Shown: positions 6,386 through 14,499 of the stretch, in pieces | Position numbering within the stretch: the stretch's first letter is position 1 | Layout: each line of letters opens with the position of its first letter | From: Acanthaster planci | Lineage: Eukaryota; Echinodermata; Asteroidea; Valvatida; Acanthasteridae | Assembly (NCBI RefSeq): GCF_001949145.1 | Contig: NW_019091409.1 | Coordinates: 1,200,564-1,215,815, forward strand | DNA length: 15,252 nucleotides | Direction of reading: 5' to 3' | The notes under the pieces: generated by a model | Databases searched by the model: none | Seen by the model: only the letters and a program-made list of their open reading frames with translations | Told to the model about the DNA's origin: nothing | Program-made: the position numbers and the translations under genes

Positions 6386-8164
6386 TGTTCAGGTTTATGT
6401 TCACTCTAGCTGCCCCCCCCCGGGGATGAAAATGCAGTGTCCACCGCTGATAGCAACGTTTGTTATTTTTCGAATCATCTCCATCGTTTGCACAATCCCC
6501 GTCCGTTAATATACTGCAATAGTCGTGCTTAGGAACCTTTTGACTTTCGGATCTGTAATATGTACACTGTCGACACTCCGGTTTTCAAATTGATAACGCA
6601 TAATGTATATCAATATTCTATACATGTTTGGGGTTTTAAAATTCTTATATAAAAGTGCCAAATTGGTAAAGAAGTTTTGTTTGCTTAGTGTCAAAACCTC
6701 AATGAGTGAAAGAACCCCTCCCCCAACAAATTTTGTTCTTCACGTATCCGTCTAGTTATTTTGTCATGCACGTAACGCTGCAGTCCTGCTACATGTGAAA
6801 TCAGCTGAAAAGAGGGTCAAAACTTGTAATTTAAATGTCATTTCATTGTTCTCACGTGACTATCATGGCTGTCTGTTAGAGACTTACAGATAGATGTCCA
6901 AATGTAACACTTTTTCACTGGCAATCAAAGAAGAAAAAACAACTCCAGCTTCCATAACATTGCACAATTGTAGTGTTTTTGTTTATCCTGAGGTAGTACT
7001 GCAGGAATAGGTCGTGACACCTTGGTTGGGTTGACTTGGCTGGTTAATTTATTCACTGTTCTGCACTCTTTCTCGTATAAGAAGAAAACCTATACAATGT
7101 GACAAAATACATGATTGCAACCTATTAATATTTAGTATTGTAAATTCCTAACAATTGAATGTGACACAATATTACATGTCATTCTGGCACCCTGACATGA
7201 TACCCATGCCTGTATAGACATAATAAGTACATGTAACGTTACATTTAAGTTTGTCGACATGTTGTGGGCCCACACAGACCCTTAAGAATGTGTCGTTTCC
7301 CTTTTCAAGGCCACAATAGATCGCTTAATTAACTCAACATAATCTAGCTTACCAACCGATCCTCCCCCTCGATCCAACAACTTATATTTTTGAAGAATAA
7401 ACTAGGATCCGGGTGATTTGACGTCCGCTGGAAATATAAACGTCTACATGTCGATAGGTTTTGGCGGCAAGTCCAGACGCAAACTAATCCCGGCAGTAAA
7501 ACTTTACAATATTACTACACATATGCCCGTACAGAATTGTCATTCTCCTTAATTTTTGAGTAACAGTCTTAATAAACATATTGATCACCTTAATCATATT
7601 ACTTATAATTATATTGGAGGTTTACAATCGAAATATAATCAAATTACAACTAAATGTCCCAGAATTTATCCCCTATCACGACCCTAAAAGTTAGTATCAT
7701 GTCGCCCCATTATCAGGGCACCGTTAAAGTTAAAGCACGCCCTCTGTTGGCGGACAAAATCATTCAATAACTATCTTACGGTGGATCTTTATAGTCCAGT
7801 CCACCACAGTAATAACGTATGAAGTAGGATGTTATGCACAAATGAGGATGGATATGTCCCCCCCCCTTTCAGTCACTGCCAGGGCGATCCCATGATTGAC
7901 ACCCCTCTCAAAGGGTACGTGGGGGAAAAGTTAGAATCCACTAGAGTTCCATCAGGTGATGCGTAGCAGTTGGTAGAACAATCAGATCACGTGATTTCTG
8001 AGGTTGTTTGGTCATGCACTCTCTAGCTCTCGCCGGAAGGTTTGTTTTAAAACTGTCAATAGCGGGCGCCGTCATTCATGGAGAACAATAATAATGCACT
8101 CTTGCCAATGCATCCTTTGGAAAAAATTGTCTTTCTGTAGCTAAATTGAAAACCATTGAGGACT
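6386..8164. other. No recognisable gene; unassigned DNA
   Basis: No open frame here has a visible domain. Features noted are a C9GGGG run (6413-6425), a perfect 14 bp palindrome ATGTAACGTTACAT (7231-7244), a C9 run followed by TTTC (7858-7870), and a 10 bp E-box palindrome ATCACGTGAT (7986-7995). The lower part may contain the 3' end (LTR) of the minus-strand gypsy element, but I could not find a matching LTR on the far side. Confidence 0.45.
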
Positions 8165-8470
8165 CTATATAAGTTTTAAAGACTTGCTAAATTGTTTTAA
8201 TTGATGTGAGAGAAATAGTTTGATGGTATTCATTGATGTCAGGGTCAGGGAAAACCACTGTGCACTCGTATGTCTGGATACCTCACCAACGAGATCTTCG
8301 TCTGGTTTCCGAACAGATAAAGGTTTCGGCGATAACTCGACTTGAGTTATCTCTTCCACATTCTCAGCCGTGAATTGAGCTGGTTGGCTCATCCAATTCG
8401 GAATCAGGTATACTTGGCACTGTACTTGCCATAGATCGGACAGATTCCTCCTTGGTCGGTCGCTCCTCAA
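8165..8470 (-). pseudogene. Possible pol 3' tail or downstream ORF of gypsy element
   Basis: A 101-residue open frame starts MRSDRPRRNLSDLW. The basic RPRRN motif followed by an acidic segment (ENVEEITQVELS) resembles the C-terminal tail of many invertebrate gypsy pol proteins, which often end with an arginine-rich RxRRxRxPP-like segment. No catalytic motif is present. It lies about 350 bases beyond the last certain integrase residue, in the right orientation. The assignment rests mainly on position. Confidence 0.3.
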
Positions 8471-8815
8471 TGCATTCTTACCTACCTCGTTTCTCAGGCG
8501 ACTCCTTGTTGCTCTCGCTCACTTCTCATTATGCCCCCAGGTTGTTGTGAGTCTCGATTCTGACGCTCCTCTTTCTCATCTGCACTTCTGCAAGCGTCTG
8601 TTTCTTTGGCGGCTCAGTTCTCTGTCATAGGTAGCGTTGGAGTCCTGCGTCGATCCCCCCCTCTCGCTGCTTGGATTATTTGAGCCATACTAATTGCAAT
8701 GCCTCCAGCACAGTTGTCATTGCCCTCTTATCATAGCACTTCGTCTGCCTTCTGACATTCAGTTTCGAGTGCTGTCGTCCATTTATGGGCTGACCGCATC
8801 GTTTACCTTAGTTGA
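8471..8815 (-). other. Spacer between integrase core and pol tail, eroded
   Basis: The integrase similarity stops at about 8816. The expected C-terminal integrase region is not visible. The minus strand here is charged and broken by stops in every frame, so this part is either deleted or eroded beyond recognition. Confidence 0.35.
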
Positions 8816-9165
8816 TCAGTGGAAACCATCCCTAAAAGTTCTGCTAAATTTTTCTGTCGTACCCTCCGACTTCGGATTGCAAGGAGTTGTGCGAGTCTTC
8901 CTGATCACAAAGACTCGTGACTCAAAGTTGCGTCCTTGATCGGACTGTAACTCGATGAGGACACCAAACCTGCAAACAAGCTCTGACAAAAATTTCTGGG
9001 TCAAAGTCCCTGCCTTTTCATTGTGTATTAGGTATACGATTCGACCCATTTCGTACTGCAGTTCTTGACTTCCTGAACATACTTGTTTCCGCGTCCAGTT
9101 TCTGGAAAAGGGCCTACATAGCATATCCAAGGATACCCGGTGGCCTCAAAGGCAGTGGAGCCTTC
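8816..9165 (-). pseudogene. Gypsy integrase catalytic core, broken
   Basis: The minus strand first gives GYPWICYVGPFPETG and KWVESY in one frame. After a frameshift near 9015 it gives NEKAGTLTQKFLSELVCRFG, IELQSDQGRNFESRVF, IRKTRTTPCNPKSEG and TEKFSRT in the frame that is open from 9130 to 8816. These match the order found in Ty3/gypsy integrases: the PLPETxRGNKY start, the second catalytic Asp in SDQG, and the catalytic Glu in the VERFNRT position (here TEK). In this frame the Asp is residue 64 and the Glu residue 93, leaving 28 residues between them rather than the usual 35. About seven codons have been lost from the catalytic loop. The enzyme would be dead. Family assignment is confident. 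Confidence 0.85.
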
Positions 9166-9229
9166 CGCGCCCTAGCAGGTAACTTCTGCCAAGCACGTAC
9201 ACTGCATCGCCTGATGTGTCACCTGATGA

Positions 9230-9449
9230 ATGAGTGCAAAACTCATTCAATACCAGTAGAACCTCTGGCGTACCCTTGCCAAAGTTTTCGTCTGGCCAAG
9301 ATGTCCTCCAGCAGCCCTTTAAGCAGTTCTCCCACCACCTCTTCCCGACAGAATTGAGGAGCGATAAGTAGGTGTTTCACCAGGTTGCCTTCGTCAGACT
9401 CCCATCGCTTGCAAAGGAGCCCCTGCTTCATCTCCAACTGGTCCCACAA
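9230..9449 (-). pseudogene. Gypsy integrase N-terminal zinc-binding (H2C2) region, degraded
   Basis: The open frame from 9449 to 9243 contains KQGLLCKRWESDEG and LLIAPQFCREEVVGELLKG. These fit the segment just before and into the H2C2 zinc finger of gypsy integrases (a GLLYRRWE-like block, a LVVP-REEVL-ELH-like block). The expected GGHLG-KT-RFYW part is split between two frames at about 9310-9260, so the zinc-binding histidines are not preserved in one frame. It sits about 65 bases before the integrase core in reading order, as in an intact pol gene. Confidence 0.7.
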
Positions 9450-9769
9450 CAGCCAGATCTTCAGTACATGTACCTAGGTTTTAACGATAGTCCACTATGG
9501 TCTGACATTGTTACCTGTTTTCTCTTTGAGGATCAAATTCATCGTTGCATCGACCTCTTGCTCCTTCCCCGGGAGTTGCATTCATTCATCGTTTAAAGTA
9601 TAACAGGTCTCATGGTAAACAATTCATTCTTCGCTTCTGAGTCTTTTGAACCTCACATTTGACGCCTGCAGAGGTGGTTTTTAGTACTTCTGCCTCTCAT
9701 CCACACTGTGGGCAAGATCTTACACTCACTTTATCGGCATTTCGACATCGTCATCACTTCTGCTGATCA
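9450..9769 (-). other. Expected RT/RNase H position, not present
   Basis: In an intact element reverse transcriptase and RNase H (more than 1 kb) would lie between the protease-RT linker (ending about 9770) and the integrase zinc region. Only about 320 bases separate them here, with no YxDD-box or RNase H motif. The polymerase was deleted from this copy. Confidence 0.55.
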
Positions 9770-10015
9770 AATTTCCAGCCATGGTTCCTTCCCGAAGAAC
9801 ACATGTTCTCTTGCCTGGGCAAAAAACGGCATCAATGGAAGGAATGGGCATCGGCAATAATGGTGCTGGCCATCACAGCACCTTTATTCGCCACTCTTGG
9901 AAACTGGCTCAAGAATTCCAAGCCCCTTCTTAAGCGTAACAGTACGCTGCAGTACATGTCCTGGCACAAGCGCCTCATGATCTGCTGGTATTCTGATTGT
10001 GAATCCACCGCCATC
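9770..10015 (-). pseudogene. Gypsy protease-RT linker region, frameshifted
   Basis: The minus strand from 10015 encodes IRIPADHEALVPGHV and KKGLGILEPVS. After a frameshift (near 9890) it gives NKGAVMASTIIAD, and in the first frame again FFGKEPWLEI. The order I-P-x-x-E-x-L-V-P-G, GxxxLEP, KGxxxAxxxV, and a final short GK block is the conserved linker between protease and reverse transcriptase in many invertebrate gypsy elements. Its function is not well defined. It lies just below the second gag fragment with no protease active site between, so the protease was lost too. Confidence 0.65.
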
Positions 10016-10254
10016 CTAGCACAAAATGCTTTGCCTTCCTCGTTTGGTTATATTACGTTCATTTCCTGGCCACCCCTGCTTCGAAGACCATTTTCCAAGC
10101 TTTGCAATCTGCTCTATAAGTTCCTTTGTTTCCCTGCTGCTATGAGTAATGGTCTCCTCCATGTCCTTTCTCTTTTGTAATATTTCTGCTTGACATTTCA
10201 GTCACAGGGACTCATACTCGTTATCAAGTGCTCTATTACTTCATTCGGGCTATC

Positions 10255-10465
10255 TGTTCCTTGACTTGAGAAATCAATCGGTGGTTGTTGCCGTACAGAT
10301 CGCCTCCTCCAACGTCCTTGGCATTGCGTAGGAAAATTCGCTTGCGGATCGCCTGATCCTCTACGGCGCCAGAGAAATACCTCATCACCAATCTGTCTCC
10401 TCCTTTATCTGTCAGGTAGGCCAACCCTGACAAATCTCGAAACGCCTGGCCAGCTCCTGCAGCGG
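10255..10465 (-). pseudogene. Gag capsid C-terminal fragment, second copy
   Basis: The frame open from 10433 to 10236 reads DRLVMRYFSGAVEDQAIRKR, then IFLRNAK, and after a one-base shift near 10316 TLEEAI. This fits the end of gypsy gag capsid (a [LF]xxA[VI]xDxxIRxxI.xxxKTLxEAIxxA pattern). A shared pattern AVxxxxIRxxIxxxxxKTLxxAI is seen at 12146-12241, so the two are paralogous gag copies. It directly follows RNase H sequence in reading order, which marks a junction near 10480-10500 between two elements. Below it the minus strand is charged and coil-like (KDMEETITHSSRETKELIEQ), as in the disordered end of gag. Confidence 0.6.
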
Positions 10466-10494
10466 TTTTTCTTGGCTAGTTGAAGATAACCATG

Positions 10495-10814
10495 AACGGC
10501 TATAGTCAGTCTTGACCCCAACATTGGTAAGCCCCAGGATATACTAGTCAAAACGCTGTAATGCAAAGACGATGAGCAAAAATTCCCTCTCACTTTTGGC
10601 GTAATGCGGTTGCATGGAGTCAGGCTTCGTGATGCACATGGTTTGGACAGCGCCCAAGTCCATATCGGGGCCTTTGCACTCAATGGAAATCTCGTTCTGA
10701 CGTCACACGAGTGCAGCACAGGAGCCTGCGTGATAAAATGGTTCACTGTGTCCAGGGCTTTTTCAAGCTGGGACATCTGATAAGCCATTTGCGAGTTAAA
10801 TTTGAATAAAATCT
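10495..10814 (-). pseudogene. Gypsy reverse transcriptase thumb and RNase H, degraded
   Basis: The pieces are RFYSNLTRK (10814-10788), in the position of the FIPNLS-like thumb motif of gypsy reverse transcriptases; then ITQAPVLHSCDV (about 10731-10696), the ALTxAPVLxxxD link to RNase H; then in another frame DLGAVQTMC, PHYAKSEREFLLIVFALQRFD and YILG (to about 10530), matching the GLGAVL, YAQIEKELLAIVFAxxRFHxYIYG blocks of gypsy RNase H. It breaks off after TDY (near 10500) where the TDHKPL block would continue. The catalytic palm with the YxDD box is absent upstream. Stops and frame changes make it inactive. Confidence 0.7.
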
Positions 10815-11060
10815 GGTGCAATGAGTTATCTGACTGCACATAAACATAACGATTTGAATTCCCCAGACTAAAGACACTGTTGCTATACCTCGTGATTCGG
10901 GGCAAGCTTTTGCATAGCGACCACCATCTCTGGAATGGACTGGTTCCTTTGTGCTCTTCTTAACCACTGAGAACAGTGTATTGTTGCAAGGCGTCTCTTA
11001 TGTAACTAAGCAACTCTTTTCTCCCTTCTAGGATTAAAGACCAGCGAGGACCACCCTGCT

Positions 11061-11423
11061 TCACTTGGATATTCCCCGTCTCCAAGACAGGGTTTTTTTC
11101 TTTTTAAAATACCCCTCACTTCTTGGGAGAGTGTCAGTTGACCCCGTGTCGATTAAAACTCGACGAGGGAACGAGGACCGTGGCTTGGATGAGGCAGAGA
11201 TATATTCTTTGCTTTTACCCGTCACCATTACCAAGTCGTCTATTGGGTCATATTGGCCTCTCAACCTCTCTGCGGGTCTTAAGGGGGGGTTGGCCGCCAT
11301 TTTCCTACTTTGGAGTTTTTTTACACTCCCGAAGTAAGGAGAAATGTCCTTTCTCCTTACACTTGACACACTTAAAGTTCCAGGTTCGGCTTTCTCGGGC
11401 TTACCTGTCTTCAGAGAAGACAC
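11061..11423 (-). pseudogene. Gypsy aspartic protease region with DTGS motif, fragment
   Basis: A 120-residue minus-strand frame carries RRVLIDTGSTDTLP, with the catalytic aspartate at codon 11150-11148. The hydrophobic-hydrophobic-DTG-S/T-T context is that of retroviral-type proteases, which act as dimers and cut the polyprotein. The second half of a protease (the ILG-like flap and helix) is not recognisable. After the active site the frame runs into lysine repeats encoded by an A-rich tract. It follows the zinc knuckle by about 170 bases, the normal gag-pro order. Confidence 0.6.
11323..11370 (-). pseudogene. CCHC zinc-knuckle-like segment of gag nucleocapsid
   Basis: In a frame shifted from the protease frame, the minus strand reads CVKCKEKGHFSLLREC. 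The C-x2-C-x4-H part is a standard retroelement zinc knuckle with the usual GH pair. The last cysteine comes six residues after the histidine instead of four, so two codons are inserted or the true cysteine has mutated. It sits upstream of the protease, as the nucleocapsid should. Confidence 0.6.
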
Positions 11424-11546
11424 GCCCTTGCCTTGCCCCTGGCCTTTAATCTGAGCTGACGTTTACTTAATCAGCTCTACCACCTATTCTTTGAGACTTT
11501 CCTCTACAATCTCCATGCAGCCGTTGAATGGCACCCCCTTGAAAAT

Positions 11547-11774
11547 TTAATTAAGAAAGGCCACAAGCAGATGTTGGTTGGCTTTTCTCCTGTAAATAGT
11601 TCTTGCCTGGATTAGGCCAGTAACAAAAGAAAACTGGCCCATTCGGCGAAAGTGTCCCTTTTGTGTTTGTGCATGTGCGAGAAGAGCATTCTTTCCCTGG
11701 TTTAATCTGTGTGCGGAGCAAAATGCAGTCGCCATCGCCCATTCGACGAGTTCGTTTGTCAAGACTGACTGCAA
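11547..11774 (-). pseudogene. Gag-like open frame of uncertain origin
   Basis: The frame starts MQSVLTNELVEWAMATAF and continues with HRLNQGKNALLAHAQTQKG. The W, then QGxxxxLxxxxQ spacing resembles the capsid region of retroelement gag proteins, and the piece lies just upstream of the zinc knuckle. It does not resemble the other two gag pieces, so it may come from a third element. No decisive motif is present. Confidence 0.3.
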
Positions 11775-12145
11775 AGCCTCGACAGGAAGTTTAGCTCGAT
11801 AAAATAGTCTTCTCTACTCTTCCTTATTCCTTTTTTGGGTGGGGGCTGTTGTCTGGAAGCGGGATATAGGAGCTGAATTGGCAGTGTATACTCCTATACG
11901 GTAACTATCCTGGTGGAAGGACAACACCTTTTCATCTGATTATTTATTTTCCCACTTCAATTCTGCTGAGATGGAAAGTTTCCTCGGGGTTCAGTGGTAA
12001 GGGATATTTATTTAAGTTCCTATTAGGGATAATTTGGTTTAATTTATCCAAATCTTCCTAAACGCTGTTCTGCGTCAGAATTTAAAGCCCTCGCCAATTT
12101 AGCGGGCTTCCGATCAACTAATCTTTACGTGCTGTTCGACCTTTT
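11775..12145 (-). other. Eroded stretch between gag pieces
   Basis: I see no convincing domain or repeat. The minus strand is broken in all frames, and it is probably degraded gag or sequence acquired during rearrangement. Confidence 0.35.
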
Positions 12146-12352
12146 CAAATTCTCAGTTTTCAGGGCCGCCTGGATTGCTCCGTCCAAAGTTTTTGGACGG
12201 GCCCTATAGATACCCTCTCGTATTGAGTGGCTGTCAACAGCACATATGAGGTGATGGTTCTGCGCCAACGCCTATCAAACCTGCTCTTCAATCCACTGAT
12301 TAACCTCACAACACAATTCAAAATGGTGGAAGTACTCCTCATAGAGAACTTT
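12146..12352 (-). pseudogene. Gag matrix/capsid fragment, first copy, internally deleted
   Basis: From 12352 the minus strand encodes KVLYEEYFHHFELCCEVNQW, the WxxYxxHFExxxxxNxW block near the start of gypsy gag capsid. After two stops it gives HHLICAVDSHSIREGI and YRARPKTLDGAIQAALKTEN (12256-12146), the conserved end of the same capsid. An intact protein has roughly a hundred residues between these blocks; here only about a dozen codons remain, so the middle is deleted. The 12652-12678 segment (NIIPDRYSG) supplies the residues that directly precede this block, but a 291 bp foldback insertion separates them. Confidence 0.7.
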
Positions 12353-12359
12353 CCCCACT
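12353..12359. repeat. Target-site duplication, left copy (CCCCACT)
   Basis: Perfect 7 bp direct repeat with 12651-12657, immediately outside the foldback element. Confidence 0.8.
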
Positions 12360-12483
12360 CACCCGATCCGGCTACCCACCGCTCCTTACGAGTGAGGCCT
12401 GTGCAGCAAAAAAGCCTGCAAGGACTGTGATGCTAATATATTTTCGTATCATGTAATACATTGACACACTTATAAGTGAGGCT
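12360..12483 (+). repeat. Left arm of foldback element
   Basis: Inverted partner of 12524-12650. It carries AGTGAGGCC near 12391-12399 and AGTGAGGCT at its inner end (12475-12483), in the same orientation, hinting that the arm itself grew by internal duplication. Confidence 0.85.
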
Positions 12484-12523
12484 AGTCAGCGTCAAGAAAA
12501 TTTGCAAACAGAAGGCTCGAACA

Positions 12524-12650
12524 AGCCTCACTTAAAAGTTTGCCTACTGTACTGCATATCATACGATAGTATATTATCATCACAGTTAGAGCATGGCTAT
12601 TTGCTGTACAGGCCTCACTTCTAAGTAGCGGTGGGTAGGCGGATCGGGTG
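12524..12650 (-). repeat. Right arm of foldback element
   Basis: Reverse complement of the left arm with scattered substitutions and small indels. It starts with AGCCTCACTT and ends CGGATCGGGTG. Confidence 0.85.
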
Positions 12651-12657
12651 CCCCACT
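12651..12657. repeat. Target-site duplication, right copy (CCCCACT)
   Basis: Perfect match to 12353-12359. On the minus strand it forms part of codons for YSG of the interrupted gag. Confidence 0.8.
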
Positions 12658-12789
12658 ATACCGGTCTGGAATTATGTTCGGCCTGCAATTAAGTCCCTCA
12701 AACCTTCCCCTCTGACCCAAATCACCTTTGACATGTGCCTTGCGTTGCAGCGTCCAAGGACTCACAGACGAGTTGTCCACTCGTTTCAC
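12652..12789 (-). pseudogene. Gag N-terminal fragment upstream of the foldback insertion
   Basis: The open frame from 12789 leads to NIIPDRYSG (12678-12652), which fits the (P-x-[KR]-Y-[DS]-G) entry to the capsid domain of gypsy gag. The next expected block is on the other side of the foldback element at 12352. The frame continues into the insertion, giving a chimeric tail. The residues before NIIPDRYSG are not diagnostic. Confidence 0.5.
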
Positions 12790-13229
12790 CGCTGTCCTTT
12801 ACCTGCACTGGTCAAAAAGCGAAACTTAAAGGCTCATTGTGCACCTGTTCAGGGTAGCCTTCTCCCCATCAAAAGCAAACGGGTTAGTACTCGACTTACC
12901 TTATTCCACACCACCTTGCCTTGACAGGAACAGCGTCAGGTCGTTTTTTACTTTAATCTTGCTGTCCAAGGCGATTGGTGTCGACCCTGCTTGGGGTTTT
13001 ATCCCTGAGCCTTGTTTCTTAAGAGGTGCACTCTTCATAAAGCTTACCTCCCTCCCCACTTTGGGCCCATTCAGGTGCCTCATTTGCACCTGACACTCGT
13101 CTCCCTGTTACACCACATACACACTCAGAAGTTCCTCTGGGGAACCTTAGCTCAACATCGGTATCAACCTGATGGAGCAAACTCCGACTCCCGGCTGGCA
13201 TGTCCGTGTTCCCTTCCTTTGGAGAACGA
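12790..13229 (-). other. Presumed gag N-terminal region, not recognisable
   Basis: Overlapping open frames on both strands (for example 13089-12901 and 13093-12839) contain no domain I know. By position, between a coiled-coil-like N-terminal segment and the capsid entry motif, this would be the variable N-terminal part of gag. Confidence 0.3.
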
Positions 13230-13355
13230 ACCGACTGCAATGCAATTGGAGCTTTCAACTTCTTTGCAACGAGGTTTTTTCCACTGCAGAAATTGTGCTT
13301 CCTTTTGCAATCGCTGCAGCTCGACCTCTGCATAATTATGACGTGCCTGCTTGAC
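13230..13355 (-). pseudogene. Possible gag N-terminal coiled-coil segment
   Basis: A minus-strand frame reads KQARHNYAEVELQRLQKEAQ and continues with FLQWKK. The heptad-like spacing of leucine, glutamine and charged residues suggests a short coiled coil. Many invertebrate gypsy gag proteins begin with such a segment. The frame is not tied to a clear start codon and the assignment depends on its position upstream of the capsid pieces. Confidence 0.3.
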
Positions 13356-14499
13356 CCTGCAATCATGTATTGGTGACTCGGATCAAGACAAGACTTCAGC
13401 CTTTTCTTAGTCGAAGGCTAATGGGTCTTAAGGTCTACTGTTACGCTGTTCCCCGGGAATTGCTCACACGATACAGTTTGAACAAAAATAGCTGTGGGCA
13501 GTAGCACACTGGAAAATTAGATACACGGCAAAGTTAGTATGACAGATGTAAAATGAAGACTCAGGACGGTAACAAGAGATTATAGATGAAAAAACATTAT
13601 GTAAAAGCCGTTGGGGTTTTCAGGAAGTGACCAAAACCCGAAAAATTGCTAATATTTCAATCTACCATTTCCTACCATTTTACTTCCTTTGATCTAAAGA
13701 ACGAATTCGCAGAGTTTCAAAGCAAAGTGTTATTCGCTTTCTTAGTAATTGTAAAACAAACAACTAAGAAAAAGCTCGGTCTCTATGTTTTCACGAAGTG
13801 ACAAAAAGTCACCTCGTTAGGTGGACAAATGAAGTGAGAGTGTGTGTGCACGAGTCTGTGTGTGCACCCATGCTTGCAAATTTACCTTCAGGAAGCAGAG
13901 ATGGATTTCAACAGAAACTGCAAGTGGGAGGTAATGTTTTCAAGATGTATTTTTTTTTTTTTGGGAGGTAATGAATGTTTCCGTGTCGAGTGTTAATTGC
14001 TCAGCTTTTTTCTATTCACTTTGTACCAATAAATGTCGTGGGTGCAGTATTTAGCACAAGACTTGCAGTTAGAGCTTTTGGTATATCTCACATATTAGAA
14101 AATTGATGATACCGACCACAGTAAGCTTTTTAAAGGAAAATCTCTCTAGAAACGACTTTGTTTTGTAGTTCAACCAAATATTGGTGTGGCGTCTGATTTT
14201 TAGAAGCTACCTATTATGAGTCAAATTCCTCAACGTCATCGCTGAAAATGGTAGACACTATAACCTGGGACCCGGTGATGAGAATCTCCACGTGCTGACT
14301 CACTGCGCTTCGTGTACTGGTGTGGCTGCCCCGACCTTCAAAACTCTAAACACAGTGTTTTCATACCAACTGATAAAAAATGTTTAAACAAACAGTTTAG
14401 AAGACTGCGGTTTTGCAGTTAAATATTGAAAGCATTTGACCTATTGAACCTGTAGGCCTAGCTGCAAGTAGCAACGAAACCTACCACGGACCGAGCCCC
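13356..14499. other. No recognisable gene; simple repeats only
   Basis: Visible features are GTGTGTGTGCAC-type runs (about 13839-13866), a 12 bp direct repeat TGGGAGGTAATG at 13925-13936 and 13962-13973 flanking a T-run (about 13950-13962), and an AATAAA at about 14027. No LTR matching the low-coordinate side of the gypsy cluster was found. A 55-codon frame at 14220-14387 is discussed under findings. Confidence 0.45.

Larger units (their letters stand above)
12360..12650. mobile_element. Foldback/MITE-like element, 291 bp
   Basis: Almost the entire element is one imperfect palindrome. The left arm is 12360-12483, the right arm 12524-12650 and the loop is about 40 bp. The first 51 bp of each arm (starting CACCCGATCCG) agree at 46 positions, and similarity continues through ACTGTGATG, AATATA, CGTAT and the inner end AAGTGAGGCT. 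It has no coding capacity and a perfect 7 bp duplication CCCCACT on both sides. Small size, arms running to the ends and a short target duplication fit a non-autonomous DNA transposon (an hAT-like 8 bp duplication with one lost base is possible). The superfamily is not proven. It would form a strong hairpin in single strands or RNA. Confidence 0.85.
8165..13355 (-). mobile_element. Mosaic of decayed Ty3/gypsy LTR-retrotransposon fragments
   Basis: All recognisable retroelement motifs in this span lie on the minus strand. In reading order they are gag pieces (13355-12146), a gag-like piece (11774-11547), a CCHC knuckle (11370-11323), a protease with DTGS (11150), RT thumb and RNase H (10814-10495), a second gag capsid piece (10465-10255), the protease-RT linker (10015-9770), the integrase zinc region (9449-9230) and the integrase core (9165-8816). 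A gag after RNase H, plus two homologous but different gag capsid pieces, means at least two elements. The RT palm is missing from both. Stops and frameshifts are abundant. No LTR pair, primer-binding site or certain polypurine tract was found. These are inactive relics. Confidence 0.8.

Noticed and set aside
8053-8070. GGCGCCCG on the minus strand, resembling a lysine-tRNA primer-binding site
   Set aside because: It lies at the 3' side of the minus-strand element, whereas a primer-binding site belongs at the 5' side, and it lacks the TGG start.
11061-11449. Plus-strand frames overlapping the protease region
   Set aside because: These are antisense shadows of the minus-strand protease/nucleocapsid remnant.
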